This document shows positions 8,402 through 16,019 of a stretch of DNA of 49,832 bases, in pieces. How positions within the stretch are numbered: position 1 is the stretch's first letter; each line of letters opens with the position of its first letter. This stretch comes from a virus: the IMG/VR virus record IMGVR_UViG_3300017934_000060, positions 1 to 49,832 of that record. The stretch is one strand, 5' to 3'. The translations under genes and the position numbers were made by a program. The notes beneath the pieces are model-generated. The model did no database searches and was not told where the DNA came from. It saw only the letters and a list, made by a program, of their open reading frames with translations.

Positions 8402-9088
8402 CTAGTCACCGTGCGGCTGCGGCGAGCCAATAGCCTCACCAACTTTATTATCTATCGTGTCGCCGTTATCGCCCTCGCCGACCTCACCATCGTCATCGGT
8501 CTCCATATCGCTACCGTCGTCTACGATATCTTCGGCGTCGATGACGTTGGCGGGAGCGGCATTCAGGCCCAACTGTTCGCGCTTGACCCGCACCCGCTGC
8601 TCGAAACTGCGTCCGCCGCCATTGCCTCCAACATTGGTCTGCACACCGACATTGACGTTGACCCCCGTGCCATCGTCGCGGACGGACTTGACTAGCGCAG
8701 CGGTGGCCTTGGCGGCCTCAATGCGCGTCACGTGGTCAGGTTCATAGACCGCCGGGGAAACCACTGTACCGGTCTCAGGGTCAGTGACAGCCGGAGCGGC
8801 CAAGCGGCGTGCGCGCTGACCGTCGACCAGGGTACGCCCGAGCGGTTGGATGGCGACCATGACCTGCTCGTTCATGGCGGCCTCGACCAACTCGCGCGAG
8901 TGCGAGCCCTTCCAGCGCTCGACGCGAGAGATAGCGGTGATGATATCGGCGGGCGTGGAGTTCATGGCCAGCGCTATCTCGTCGGGGGTCTTGGACTGTT
9001 GCGCCAGCGCCCAGCACTGGCGATCGAAGGGCGATATGCGGAGGCGGCTATTCCGCGCCCTCGCCGCTTTCGTCAGCAAGGTCCGCAC
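8402..9088 (-). CDS. terS: Probable terminase small subunit
   Basis: About 228 residues. A helical DNA-binding region at about residues 12-60 (SPFDRQCWALAQQ, then TPDEIALAMNSTPADIITAISRVE) reads as a helix-turn-helix. A linker region and a strongly acidic C-terminal tail follow, a common TerS layout, and terL follows directly. The frame stays open to an ATG at 9325. That extension is Ser/Pro/Arg-rich and lies wholly inside another gene, so I chose the GTG at 9088, which has GGAG just before it. The gene then overlaps its upstream neighbour by 41 bases. The assignment rests on the helix-turn-helix and position, not on a recognised sequence match. Confidence 0.7.
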   Translation of the reverse strand: MRTLLTKAARARNSRLRISPFDRQCWALAQQSKTPDEIALAMNSTPADIITAISRVERWKGSHSRELVEAAMNEQVMVAIQPLGRTLVDGQRARRLAAPAVTDPETGTVVSPAVYEPDHVTRIEAAKATAALVKSVRDDGTGVNVNVGVQTNVGGNGGGRSFEQRVRVKREQLGLNAAPANVIDAEDIVDDGSDMETDDDGEVGEGDNGDTIDNKVGEAIGSPQPHGD

Positions 9089-9515
9089 GGTCTCCGATTG
9101 CCGTACGATTGAGCGTGACGTGGCGCTCACCGGTTTCGGCGGCGTAGTCCTCCGGGGCGAGGCCGCTCTTTTTGACCCGTTCAAGCCCGAGCGTTTCCTC
9201 GCTGAGGAGACTGCGGGCGAGTTCTCCGAAGGCGACACAGGCGATTTCGATGCGCTTGGCGGACTGGAGAATGGTCCCACTCGCCCGCTGGAGTTCCTCG
9301 CCGCGGATGTGCGAGATTTTGGCATTGAGTAGACCTATCTGTTCAGTGAGTGTAGTACGGTACTCGGCGATGAGCAAGGGCGTCTGGGATTCCACGCGCA
9401 GCAGGGTGCGGCGGGTACGGTAGCCCTCGAAGGCCAGATAGGCGGTGAGGCCGGTGATGAGGGCGAGAAAGAAGCCGATGATGATGGAGACGGCGACGAT
9501 ACCGACAGTGCTCAC
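9048..9515 (-). CDS. Membrane-anchored coiled-coil protein upstream of terminase
   Basis: This is a 155-residue protein with one strong N-terminal transmembrane segment (about residues 5-29). A Lys/Arg-rich stop-transfer patch and about 80 residues of amphipathic helix follow. The tail is acidic. The topology suggests a membrane anchor with a soluble helical domain, as in i-spanins, but no lysis genes lie next to it. It starts four bases inside the stop of the next gene. Membrane proteins are unusual immediately before a terminase gene. Function unknown. Confidence 0.7.
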   Translation of the reverse strand: MSTVGIVAVSIIIGFFLALITGLTAYLAFEGYRTRRTLLRVESQTPLLIAEYRTTLTEQIGLLNAKISHIRGEELQRASGTILQSAKRIEIACVAFGELARSLLSEETLGLERVKKSGLAPEDYAAETGERHVTLNRTAIGDRADLADESGEGAE

Positions 9516-9763
9516 TCGGTCGCGACCTTAGGCGCTGCGTATTCCGCTTTGGCCGCCTCGTGCTCTATCATCACCACCGAATCTATCGGGAGGGCCAACA
9601 TCGACTCCAGTCTCGTCGTTCTCGCCATCGGCGGCTGTTGAGAGTCCAAGACTTTGCGACGGAAAATCACGAACGAATCACACTCGCTGTAGTCGTCGGC
9701 CTCTACCGACAGACTGGATACACCGCCTGCGCGATTGACGTAACTTACTTTGTACTTAGCCAT
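9512..9763 (-). CDS. Hypothetical small protein
   Basis: This is an 83-residue protein. The longer frame begins at 9778, but the ATG at 9763 follows GGAAGG with seven-base spacing and is the likely start. It begins with a short beta-like stretch (MAKYKVSYVNRAGG) and contains one Cys. It overlaps the membrane-protein gene by four bases. No family is recognised. Confidence 0.65.
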   Translation of the reverse strand: MAKYKVSYVNRAGGVSSLSVEADDYSECDSFVIFRRKVLDSQQPPMARTTRLESMLALPIDSVVMIEHEAAKAEYAAPKVATE

Positions 9764-9791
9764 AGAGATGCCTTCCATTCGGTTCTCGAAA

Positions 9792-10058
9792 TCACTTAGA
9801 TGGGCCTCCCGGCGCGTCGGGAAATTCCCGTTCGGCTTCCGTGCGCTCTATCAGGTCGCGGGATTCCTCTTCGCTGATGCCGTCCGGAGGGCTCTCCCGA
9901 CTCCAACCGTCATAGAATCCGTCTTGGGTGAACCAGTGCTGCATACCTGTGGAGGTGAGCAGACTGTTCAATTTCTTGCCGCGTACGACGACCAGAGGTT
10001 CGGTCAGCGTAATCACCTCCGGTGTCCGCCGATCTCCGTGCATAACCACGATTCTCAT
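9792..10058 (-). CDS. Hypothetical small acidic protein
   Basis: This is an 88-residue soluble protein whose ATG at 10058 follows GGTGAG. The first half is beta-rich, with VVMHGDRRTPEVI and EPLVVVRGKK segments, and the second half is strongly acidic. Neighbours on both sides are close-packed and co-directional. No family is recognised. Confidence 0.65.
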   Translation of the reverse strand: MRIVVMHGDRRTPEVITLTEPLVVVRGKKLNSLLTSTGMQHWFTQDGFYDGWSRESPPDGISEEESRDLIERTEAEREFPDAPGGPSK

Positions 10059-10084
10059 GCGCTCACCTTACGCCGCTCGTCCAG

Positions 10085-10237
10085 TCAGTCAAAATAAAAG
10101 TGCAACAGCGCCGCCAGATTCAACTCCACAATCCGTCCGCACACGCACCGTCCCGGTATTCGCCCGAGCACAAAATCTTTCACCCGCCCGCAGCGACCGC
10201 AGAACCAGACGCGACGCCAGATGCGTCGACCAACCAT
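10085..10237 (-). CDS. Zinc-ribbon microprotein
   Basis: This is a 50-residue frame. The product is basic, with a CGRC pair at residues 13-16 and a CVC pair at 31-33, as in short zinc ribbons. The ATG at 10237 lies six bases after the stop of the HerA-like gene, behind AGGA. The Cys pattern and tight spacing support a real gene. The partner, either DNA or a protein, is unknown. Confidence 0.65.
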   Translation of the reverse strand: MVGRRIWRRVWFCGRCGRVKDFVLGRIPGRCVCGRIVELNLAALLHFYFD

Positions 10238-10242
10238 ATCCG

Positions 10243-12147
10243 TTATTCCTGCTCCAGCCATAGCAGCGCCTTCGGCACGACCTTACCCTCGCTGTATTCC
10301 ACCAGTCCCAGCGTGCGCAGCCGACCGCGCGGGTTATTGTATCCGCCACTGCCGAACGTGTATCCGGCCTTCCCTGCCAATTCCTCGTTGCTCAGCCCGT
10401 CACGGTGCTCCAGCAATACCCTCAGAATTTTGCTCTCCGGCCCCGGCAAACGCTCCAGCACCATCTTCTGCAATTCTTCCGAGTCCAGCGGCGTATCCGG
10501 GCACTGCGCCAGCGCGCGACCCGCATCGGTCAAAGCAATGCGATTACCCGAGAGATACGACACCATACCCTTGGTATTGAGAGCGCCACGAGGATTGTTA
10601 AACCCGCCACCGCCAAAAGTATAACCGGCGAGAAAGGCGACGGCTGTCTGCTCAGGCTCATGAACGCCGATGGAGTTCATCCAAGCGATGGCGTTCAAGA
10701 TGCGCTGCTCGGGGCCGGTGACAGAGCCGTCGCCGTTGCCCTGAACCGCAATATGTGCGGGCTTGTGGGGAGCCGTCACCGTGAACGGTTCCCGCTTGCG
10801 CACCTCGACCTCTACCGATAACTCGTCATCTTTCTGGTTAAGCAATCGGCCCAGCCGGGACGACACGCGCGCCGCCTGCTTTTTGAGTTCCGATAGCTCA
10901 GCGCCACGCGCGATGATTTTGCGCTCCGCCAGTTTGGCAACCTGGTCAGCGGCGGAAGCCATAGCCTTGGTGACATCCTCTTTGGTCACCCCGACGGCAT
11001 CGAAACCCACGGCATTGATTTTGACGATAACTTTCATGGCCTCCCTCAATTCTCGGCGCAGATCGCCCATCAGCTTTTGCGCAGACAACTGCGCTGCCCT
11101 CACGGCACGGGCAATCGCAGACTGATCGACGACCGTCTGCTTCTGAATCTTGCCAACCGTCGGCGTTGCAGTCTTCCGCAGTTGCCGCCGCAGGTCGGCA
11201 ATCTCCCGCTTCATTTCGGCCACCGTGCGCTCTCGGGCCTCGGCTTCCTGCGGCAAATCCGCCAGTTGCGGCAGCAGGGCTTTGATCTTGTCCGGCGTAG
11301 GCGGCGGCGCCATCGACAGCTTGCCGCCGATTTCAGGATGCGTAGTTTCGACGCTGCCCACTTGCACCAACAGTCGTTCCGTGGTGATGGCCCGTCCAAT
11401 GGCATAAAAGTTACCCGGTTCCAGCACCCGAAGACCGCGCCGGAACTCGTGCTTTTCCTCCTTGGAGACACTGAGCAGATCCACGGCGCGATCAATATCC
11501 ACATCTTCAAAAGTCAGTCCGACCAGACGGTTGAGCAGCTCGGCAGAGGCATCCTTGTCCAGTTTGGCCAACCGTTGTGTCGCCCAGATGGCACAGAACG
11601 CCCGCTTGCGCCCGGTGGTGGCCAAGGAAATCATGGCTTCCTTGCAGCGCATGATATCAGCGCGTTCCTGGCTGCTACCGGCACGCGGCATCTCCTGTGG
11701 ACAGAACTTGTGACTCTCATCCACGATCACCAGTAACGGATGCCATAGCGACTTAGGAGCATCAATCAAGGCTTCCAGAAACGCCGCTACCCAAGCCCGA
11801 CGCTGACTGGGCGACTTGCGGAACGCCTCGTAGAGGTCGCATACGGCGGAGACGCGCAATTCCAACAGACGCTGAGCAAGCAGGCCAGCGGCACGTACGT
11901 CCGCCGGGGTCTCGCCACCCTCACCGGCCAGCACATAGGCATACTTTTCGCGCAGCGAGGCAAATTCCCCTTCCGGGTCGATCAGGATAGTCTGCACCTT
12001 GCCGAACGCTTGCTCGGCGATACGGCGCAGCAAAAATGATTTGCCGCCACCGGAGTTGGCCTCCACCAGCAGGCGGCTGCGCAACAGGGCTGGAATGTCG
12101 ATTGAGACGTTGCGGCGACCGGACTGACCGATGACAATCTTGGACAT
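10243..12147 (-). CDS. HerA/DUF87-like ATPase with two C-terminal winged-helix repeats
   Basis: This is a 634-residue P-loop ATPase of the HerA/FtsK superfamily. Walker A is EANSGGGKS at about 29-37. The HerA-type IDPEGEF follows at about 56-62. Walker B is LLVIVDESHKF at about 138-148, and an arginine-rich stretch with WATQRLAK follows. A long charged coiled coil (about 300-440) leads to two copies of a winged-helix-like repeat, with AGYTFGGGGFNNPRG and AGYTFGSGGYNNPRG. HerA ATPases pump DNA and usually work with a nuclease such as NurA. No NurA-like nuclease is adjacent. The ATG at 12147 is preferred over the GTG at 12150 because it has GAGG at six bases. Packaging, ejection or anti-host roles are all possible. 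Confidence 0.8.
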   Translation of the reverse strand: MSKIVIGQSGRRNVSIDIPALLRSRLLVEANSGGGKSFLLRRIAEQAFGKVQTILIDPEGEFASLREKYAYVLAGEGGETPADVRAAGLLAQRLLELRVSAVCDLYEAFRKSPSQRRAWVAAFLEALIDAPKSLWHPLLVIVDESHKFCPQEMPRAGSSQERADIMRCKEAMISLATTGRKRAFCAIWATQRLAKLDKDASAELLNRLVGLTFEDVDIDRAVDLLSVSKEEKHEFRRGLRVLEPGNFYAIGRAITTERLLVQVGSVETTHPEIGGKLSMAPPPTPDKIKALLPQLADLPQEAEARERTVAEMKREIADLRRQLRKTATPTVGKIQKQTVVDQSAIARAVRAAQLSAQKLMGDLRRELREAMKVIVKINAVGFDAVGVTKEDVTKAMASAADQVAKLAERKIIARGAELSELKKQAARVSSRLGRLLNQKDDELSVEVEVRKREPFTVTAPHKPAHIAVQGNGDGSVTGPEQRILNAIAWMNSIGVHEPEQTAVAFLAGYTFGGGGFNNPRGALNTKGMVSYLSGNRIALTDAGRALAQCPDTPLDSEELQKMVLERLPGPESKILRVLLEHRDGLSNEELAGKAGYTFGSGGYNNPRGRLRTLGLVEYSEGKVVPKALLWLEQE

Positions 12148-12157
12148 CACAGACCTC

Positions 12158-12186
12158 GTATAGACCCGAGTAGATATCTGCCAGCC
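12158..12186 (-). promoter_or_regulatory. Possible promoter of the HerA-like gene with AGATATCT in the spacer
   Basis: On the minus strand CTATAC (12163-12158) is preceded after 17 bases by GGCTGG, a poor -35. AGATATCT (12172-12179) lies in the spacer, in the same position as in the promoters at 1379 and 46269. An activator-dependent promoter is possible; the -35 alone would not support one. Confidence 0.3.
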
Positions 12187-12194
12187 TGCCTATA

Positions 12195-12734
12195 CTACCA
12201 CTGTCCATGCCGTCTGAGTTTAGATATCTTTCGCACGATACTCGACCGTCGCAGACTGGACAGGGCATGAATATAAAGCAGGCCATGCAAGTGCTCGACC
12301 TCGTGCACGAGCGCCCGCGCCAGCAGTCCTTCGCCGGTTCGCTCGAAGCGCTCACCGAAGATGTTCCAGTACTCGACATGCACGGTTCCGGGCCGCGCGA
12401 CCTTGGCGCGGAACCCGGGCAGACTGAGACAGCCCTCGTCGGCTATATCGTTGCCCCAAACACCTAGAATTTTGGGATTGACCAGTGTAAAGCGTGCACG
12501 CGGGTCGCGTCCGAAACTGATATCGACGATGGCCACCCGCAGGCCGACGCCGACCTGGGGAGCAGCCAGACCAATACCGTTCGCGCCATACATCGTGCAA
12601 TACATGTCGTCGATCAGCCGGGCGAGCGCATCGCGACCGGAACCGTCGAACTGGGTGACCTCGACGGCCGGACGGGTCAGTATCGGGTCACCATAGCGGA
12701 CGACCTTGCGGATTTGGGCGTGGGTCAGGCTCAT
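12195..12734 (-). CDS. def: Peptide deformylase
   Basis: This metalloenzyme removes the formyl group from new proteins. In 179 residues all three family motifs are present: GIGLAAPQVG at about 53-62, EGCLSLPG at about 101-108 with the metal-binding Cys, and HEVEHLHG at about 144-151 with the two metal-binding His and the catalytic Glu. Most deformylases have HExDH, so Glu in place of that Asp is a variant. Phage deformylases are known and are thought to act on phage or photosystem proteins. It lies upstream of the HerA-like gene and overlaps the previous gene by four bases. Confidence 0.93.
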   Translation of the reverse strand: MSLTHAQIRKVVRYGDPILTRPAVEVTQFDGSGRDALARLIDDMYCTMYGANGIGLAAPQVGVGLRVAIVDISFGRDPRARFTLVNPKILGVWGNDIADEGCLSLPGFRAKVARPGTVHVEYWNIFGERFERTGEGLLARALVHEVEHLHGLLYIHALSSLRRSSIVRKISKLRRHGQW

Positions 12735-13018
12735 TGCGAAACACTCAGTCCACCGACGACGGGAGCGTAGAAATAGCTCAACACCCGCTTGCCCTTGCTG
12801 TCCTTGACGATGATGCTGCCGCGACCCTCGCTGTCGCGCGGACTGAATACGTGCTTATACATCGCAGTCAGTAGCGACAAATCGGCGGGATTGTGCGCAT
12901 CCAGATGCAGACTGCCCACCATCTCTGTCAGACAGCACGGGCGCTTCAACTTCTTAGCAATGGCCTTGTCGGCACCGCGCTTCCAACCGCGCGATTTCGT
13001 ATTGGCGTGAATCAGCAT
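12731..13018 (-). CDS. Hypothetical protein between Fic and deformylase
   Basis: This is a 95-residue protein starting at an ATG at 13018 behind AAGGAGAATTC. The frame is open upstream, but that part lies in the Fic gene region and lacks a ribosome site. The protein is basic with a CC pair (KRPCCLTEM) near residue 28 and a beta-like second half. The stop overlaps the deformylase start. No family is recognised. Confidence 0.65.
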   Translation of the reverse strand: MLIHANTKSRGWKRGADKAIAKKLKRPCCLTEMVGSLHLDAHNPADLSLLTAMYKHVFSPRDSEGRGSIIVKDSKGKRVLSYFYAPVVGGLSVSQ

Positions 13019-13041
13019 GAATTCTCCTTTGCCGCGAACGG

Positions 13042-13536
13042 CTATGGATTCCTTATCGGTTGTCCCCAGAAGTCGTCGGGCGGACGGATGGGATTCAACA
13101 GCGACCCATTCACCCAATTCAGCTTCAGCAGGATTTTTCCAGTGCGTCCGTTGCCGTCTACGAACGGATGGATGAATTCAAACTCTCGGTAGAAATCCAG
13201 CGGTTCTGCAAATTTTGGCTTTTGGCGCGCTACGAAATCGGTGACCAAGTCAGGTACGTATTCAGGCGGGGGACAAGCTCTGCCTCCTGCCCAAACATTT
13301 ACCAGACGAAAGCCTGACTTGTTCTTTTCCGGCTCAACGTAGCGACCGAGAGATTCTATAAAACGTACAGCCTTAACCGGTCGCGGCCCCCGTGTACCGT
13401 AATACTCGGAAAGGTCGCAGCGCAGAGCGTAAGCCCAAGCGTTCAGCATCCAACCGGTACGCTCAATACCGTCCAGGACGGAGAGATCGTGGCCTTGGCG
13501 TTCCACTTCGTCGGCGATATAGTCGATGACGTTCAC
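13042..13536 (-). CDS. Fic/DOC family protein
   Basis: Fic enzymes transfer AMP or another nucleotide-derived group onto target proteins; phage Doc is a kinase of EF-Tu. This 164-residue protein carries the signature HPFVDGNGRTG at residues 123-133, including the catalytic His and the anion-binding GNGR. The last basic position of the classic motif is Lys here, not Arg. No clear inhibitory (S/T)xxxE(G/N) helix is visible, and no antitoxin-like partner is recognised next to it. A host-directed modification during infection is the simplest idea. It lies in a close-packed leftward cluster with a deformylase. Confidence 0.88.
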   Translation of the reverse strand: MNVIDYIADEVERQGHDLSVLDGIERTGWMLNAWAYALRCDLSEYYGTRGPRPVKAVRFIESLGRYVEPEKNKSGFRLVNVWAGGRACPPPEYVPDLVTDFVARQKPKFAEPLDFYREFEFIHPFVDGNGRTGKILLKLNWVNGSLLNPIRPPDDFWGQPIRNP

Positions 13537-13766
13537 GCTTTCAATGCCCCCTTGGCCGATGGTTGTAGTGTCTCGTTCTTGGTCACGGTTATCCTCGACG
13601 CCTGCTCTTGGGCTATCTTCGCCCTCACCTCAGTCGTCGGCCACGTCACCTGCTCCACGTCGATGCGGTAGCGACTGGTACAGTACGGACACTGAATGAT
13701 GGTCTGCTTGATGATGACCTTGGTGAGCATCATTGGACGGTCGCATTCACGGCAGGTGAAGATCAT
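13533..13766 (-). CDS. Zinc-ribbon protein
   Basis: This is a 77-residue protein with two Cys pairs, CREC at about 5-8 and CPYC at about 26-29, giving a four-Cys zinc ribbon at the N-terminus and a helical tail. The frame is open to 13796, but the ATG at 13766 follows GGAGGAGGG and overlaps the upstream gene in ATGA fashion. Stop and start overlaps with the Fic gene suggest co-translation. A regulator or adaptor is possible. Confidence 0.7.
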   Translation of the reverse strand: MIFTCRECDRPMMLTKVIIKQTIIQCPYCTSRYRIDVEQVTWPTTEVRAKIAQEQASRITVTKNETLQPSAKGALKA

Positions 13767-13912
13767 GACCGGCCCTCCTCCGGCGCGGGCAGGCACGGTT
13801 TCGCTCCCAACTCCGCCTTGAGCTTCTGGTAGTTCTCCTCGACTTCTGCCCGCCCTTTCTCCACTCTGGCGAAGTAGCAGCAGCGGCAGATGCGCACCTC
13901 AGCGATCGGCAT
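13763..13912 (-). CDS. Cys-rich microprotein
   Basis: This is a 49-residue frame. The product has CRCC at residues 9-12, a charged helix in the middle and a Cys near residue 40. Its stop overlaps the next start by four bases. The ribosome site at 13912 is weak, so the exact start is uncertain. It belongs to a series of small metal-binding-looking proteins in this cluster. Confidence 0.55.
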   Translation of the reverse strand: MPIAEVRICRCCYFARVEKGRAEVEENYQKLKAELGAKPCLPAPEEGRS

Positions 13913-13914
13913 TG

Positions 13915-14037
13915 TTAAATGGAGCCAGCGGGCGGATATTCCACGCTCTTGTTGGTGGTTGTTTTAGGCGGACAGGTGTTCTCAACCGACTTCCCGCCAC
14001 AGGTGAAACCGCCGCCGCTGGCATATTCCCCGTTCAC
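13915..14037 (-). CDS. Hypothetical 40-residue protein with two cysteines
   Basis: The GTG at 14037 directly follows the TGA of the upstream gene, and the frame ends two bases before the next ATG. The product is Gly/Ser/Thr-rich with Cys at about residues 13 and 22. Close packing on both sides is the main support; no ribosome site is obvious, so coupling must drive translation. Confidence 0.5.
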   Translation of the reverse strand: MNGEYASGGGFTCGGKSVENTCPPKTTTNKSVEYPPAGSI

Positions 14038-14262
14038 TCAGAGAATCTTTCGGGTCTTAGTTATCTTTTCCGCGCCGCGCGCTCCGAAAATGCTCTCAAC
14101 TTCGGGGTCACGCGGCGATAGTTGGATGCTGAACCACGCGCCATCTTCGCAATCAATTTCAAACGTCGGTTGCGGTGGCCCTTCCGAACCGTCGTCCAAA
14201 CAAAACGTAGCCTTCTTGATAACTTTTCCCCTCAATTCCGAAAATACCGTCTTAGCGTACAC
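14038..14262 (-). CDS. Hypothetical small protein
   Basis: This is a 74-residue protein starting at GTG 14262 behind AAAGGAG. Composition is mixed alpha/beta, with an acidic centre and a basic C-terminus (KITKTRKIL). It has two Cys at about 21 and 38. No family is recognised. It is followed without a gap by the next gene. Confidence 0.65.
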   Translation of the reverse strand: MYAKTVFSELRGKVIKKATFCLDDGSEGPPQPTFEIDCEDGAWFSIQLSPRDPEVESIFGARGAEKITKTRKIL

Positions 14263-14298
14263 GCTTTGCTCCTTTCCCCGTTCACTCCCTGCCGCCTC

Positions 14299-14388
14299 TC
14301 ACCCACGAGGACACAAGTGAGAAGGGGGCATATAGGCGTCGCTTGCCAATCTGCATTTTTCGCAGGTGCAACCAGAGCCATATATCAT
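14299..14388 (-). CDS. Possible 29-residue cysteine-cluster peptide
   Basis: A 29-codon frame starts at ATG 14388, seven bases after AGGTG. It encodes CTCEKC at residues 7-12 and HLCPRG near the end, enough ligands for a single zinc site. An overlapping 37-codon frame from an ATG twelve bases upstream lacks Cys and is less convincing. Treat as a probable but unproven gene. Confidence 0.4.
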   Translation of the reverse strand: MIYGSGCTCEKCRLASDAYMPPSHLCPRG

Positions 14389-14451
14389 TTCGCATCACCT
14401 ACCTTTGGTCGGCGGTTCCGGCGTGGATGGGGGCGCGGCGTGAAAGTTCCT

Positions 14452-14652
14452 TTAACTTCCGAACGCCTCAATCCTAGCGGCAAGAATGTTGGAATATTCG
14501 AGCATCACGTCCCATTGGCGATTCAAGCGTCGCCGTTCTCCCTCTGGCAGCGTCTTGAAAGTTGGGTTCTCGGTGATGAAGGTTTTAAGTTTGTTGAGCT
14601 TCTCATCCAGTTCTTTCTTTTCCGTGACAACTCTTTCTTGATGCGGTTGCAT
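14452..14652 (-). CDS. Small phage helical-hairpin protein, crAss001_48-like
   Basis: This is a 66-residue protein starting at ATG 14652 behind AAAGGAG; the frame is open to 14700 but without a ribosome site. It begins QPHQERVVTEKKELDEKL and ends with RRLNRQWDVMLEYSNILAARI. That pattern recurs in many unrelated phages and is annotated in databases as crAss001_48-related; I recall it from memory. It should form an antiparallel helical hairpin. Function is unknown. A link to small anti-defence hairpin proteins has not been established from this sequence. Confidence 0.7.
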   Translation of the reverse strand: MQPHQERVVTEKKELDEKLNKLKTFITENPTFKTLPEGERRRLNRQWDVMLEYSNILAARIEAFGS

Positions 14653-14700
14653 AGTGCTCCTTTCAAAATCTGTGAAATAGGTTGTGAGTCCGTCGAACAT

Positions 14701-14871
14701 CTAGTTCGTCCCCCGCGTCACCCAAATTAGCGGGTCGGCAGTGTTGTAAGCAATCTCGCCGTTCGGGTAGAGGGTATACTCGGTTCGGCATACTGAACAA
14801 ATGAGGACAATGACCTTGCCGGGGACATCAAGACTACGAATCCACCGCGCACACCCATCACATCCAATCAT
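14701..14871 (-). CDS. Zinc-ribbon protein
   Basis: This is a 56-residue frame. ATG 14871 follows GGAGGGG. The product has CDGC at 4-7 and CSVC at 25-28 with beta strands between and after, a classic short zinc ribbon. It ends in TAG directly before the next gene. Function unknown; it is one of several such proteins in this cluster. Confidence 0.7.
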   Translation of the reverse strand: MIGCDGCARWIRSLDVPGKVIVLICSVCRTEYTLYPNGEIAYNTADPLIWVTRGTN

Positions 14872-15291
14872 CTACCCCTCCTGCGCTGCCCGTGCAGCGG
14901 CGAGAATTTTGGTTACGAATTCGTCCCATTCGTGTGCGGCTGCAAGGTATCCGTCGCAGTAATCCCTGCTGTGGTGGGCGATGTGCATGGTGATAAGCGG
15001 CGAATCTGCCATCGCTTCCACCAGCCCCGCCAGCCGCTTGCGTAGCTCGACGTTCTCGCGCTCAGCATCGGTTGCGCGTTTGCGCCAAGCATTGTGCATC
15101 TCCTGCTCGGTACGAAATTGGATACGGAATCGCAAACCACAGGTACAGTCCTCCCAGCGATTGGGGATGAGTGCCGGACAGCTTCGTGTGTGGGTCGGAG
15201 GTTCGCCGCTTGCTTCCGGCTGCTTCGGCTCTGGCCCCGGTCTCTGTGTCGGTACTGGCGATGTAACATCTTTCGGGAATTCGTTGTTCAC
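14872..15291 (-). CDS. Hypothetical protein with proline-rich N-terminus
   Basis: This is a 139-residue protein starting at GTG 15291 behind AAAGGAG. Residues 1-35 are Pro/Glu-rich and disordered. Residues 38-51 have CPALIPNRWEDCTCG, three Cys that may bind metal. The rest is helical with a charged coiled-coil stretch. The stop and start overlaps show it is translated with 15288-16019, whose C-terminal part has a similar helical pattern. Confidence 0.65.
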   Translation of the reverse strand: MNNEFPKDVTSPVPTQRPGPEPKQPEASGEPPTHTRSCPALIPNRWEDCTCGLRFRIQFRTEQEMHNAWRKRATDAERENVELRKRLAGLVEAMADSPLITMHIAHHSRDYCDGYLAAAHEWDEFVTKILAAARAAQEG

Positions 15292-16019
15292 TCACGCTCT
15301 CCTTTCGGCCCGGCAGCGAGAGCAATATCAGTGCGCTGCTTTAGGTCAGGTGTTCGATTGCCGTGCCGCCATTCTCTCAGCATGTTCAGTAGCACGATAT
15401 TCTCGCGCTCGGCAGTAGCAAATGCCTTCACTACGCTGTCAGCAAGTGAGTCGGAACGACTCATCGAATGATTGAAAAATCCGTGCAGCCAGGCATCAAG
15501 TCGTTGAGGCGTGCCTTGCGCGAACTGGCTAGCCCATTGTGCGGCACGTGCCTTCCTTGTCTCTAGCGTTTCTGGCGCTTCTGCGGGCGGAGCGGAGGGC
15601 GCGGGTACGGGCGTAGCATGTGGATCGCCAGCCGGCGCGGCGGCATCAGCGGCTAATCCTTCGTACACTTCAGGGTATCCGCAATTAGGACACATTTTCG
15701 GCCCCTCGCCGGATTGCGCCGCGTAGGCTTTCAATAACTCGGGAATAGATACGGGCTGGTCAGCGTAACCGCTGATTCGGCGCGAATTGTAGAATTGCTC
15801 AAGCCATTCTTCCGGCGACACCCGTTCCGTGGGCGGGCACATCGGCGTAGTAGCTTCTCCGCGCCCAGCCCACTCTTGTCCACACAAAGGGCAGAATCTC
15901 GGCGTGAACGTGTTGGGCGCAATCCAATTCGTATCGTAGAAATAAAACACACTAGCGCACTGAGCACACTGGAACCGTGTGGCGAGGACGGCGGCTTCGG
16001 CTCGGTCGTGGTTGGTCAT
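15288..16019 (-). CDS. Double zinc-ribbon protein
   Basis: This is a 243-residue protein behind AAAAGGAGGAG. It has two separate metal sites: CAQC at about 18-21 paired with CPLC at about 43-46, and CPNC at about 109-112. A Pro/Ala linker (about 125-150) leads to a helical C-terminus. Architecture with N-terminal ribbons and a long helical tail suggests an adaptor or nucleic-acid-binding protein. No family is recognised. Confidence 0.65.
   Translation of the reverse strand: MTNHDRAEAAVLATRFQCAQCASVFYFYDTNWIAPNTFTPRFCPLCGQEWAGRGEATTPMCPPTERVSPEEWLEQFYNSRRISGYADQPVSIPELLKAYAAQSGEGPKMCPNCGYPEVYEGLAADAAAPAGDPHATPVPAPSAPPAEAPETLETRKARAAQWASQFAQGTPQRLDAWLHGFFNHSMSRSDSLADSVVKAFATAERENIVLLNMLREWRHGNRTPDLKQRTDIALAAGPKGERE

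Noticed and set aside
9089-9325. Extension of the TerS frame to ATG 9325
   Set aside because: The extra 79 residues are Ser/Pro/Arg-rich and lie entirely within another gene in a different frame, so they look like a shadow. GTG 9088 has its own GGAG.
13042-13766. Fic and zinc-ribbon pair as a toxin-antitoxin module
   Set aside because: The neighbour lacks an inhibitory (S/T)xxxE(G/N) helix or any known antitoxin motif, and all genes of the cluster overlap in the same way.
14452-14652. Anti-CBASS Acb2-type protein
   Set aside because: It is a short helical hairpin but matches the recalled crAss001_48-like pattern, not a known Acb2 nucleotide-binding motif; no support for that function.
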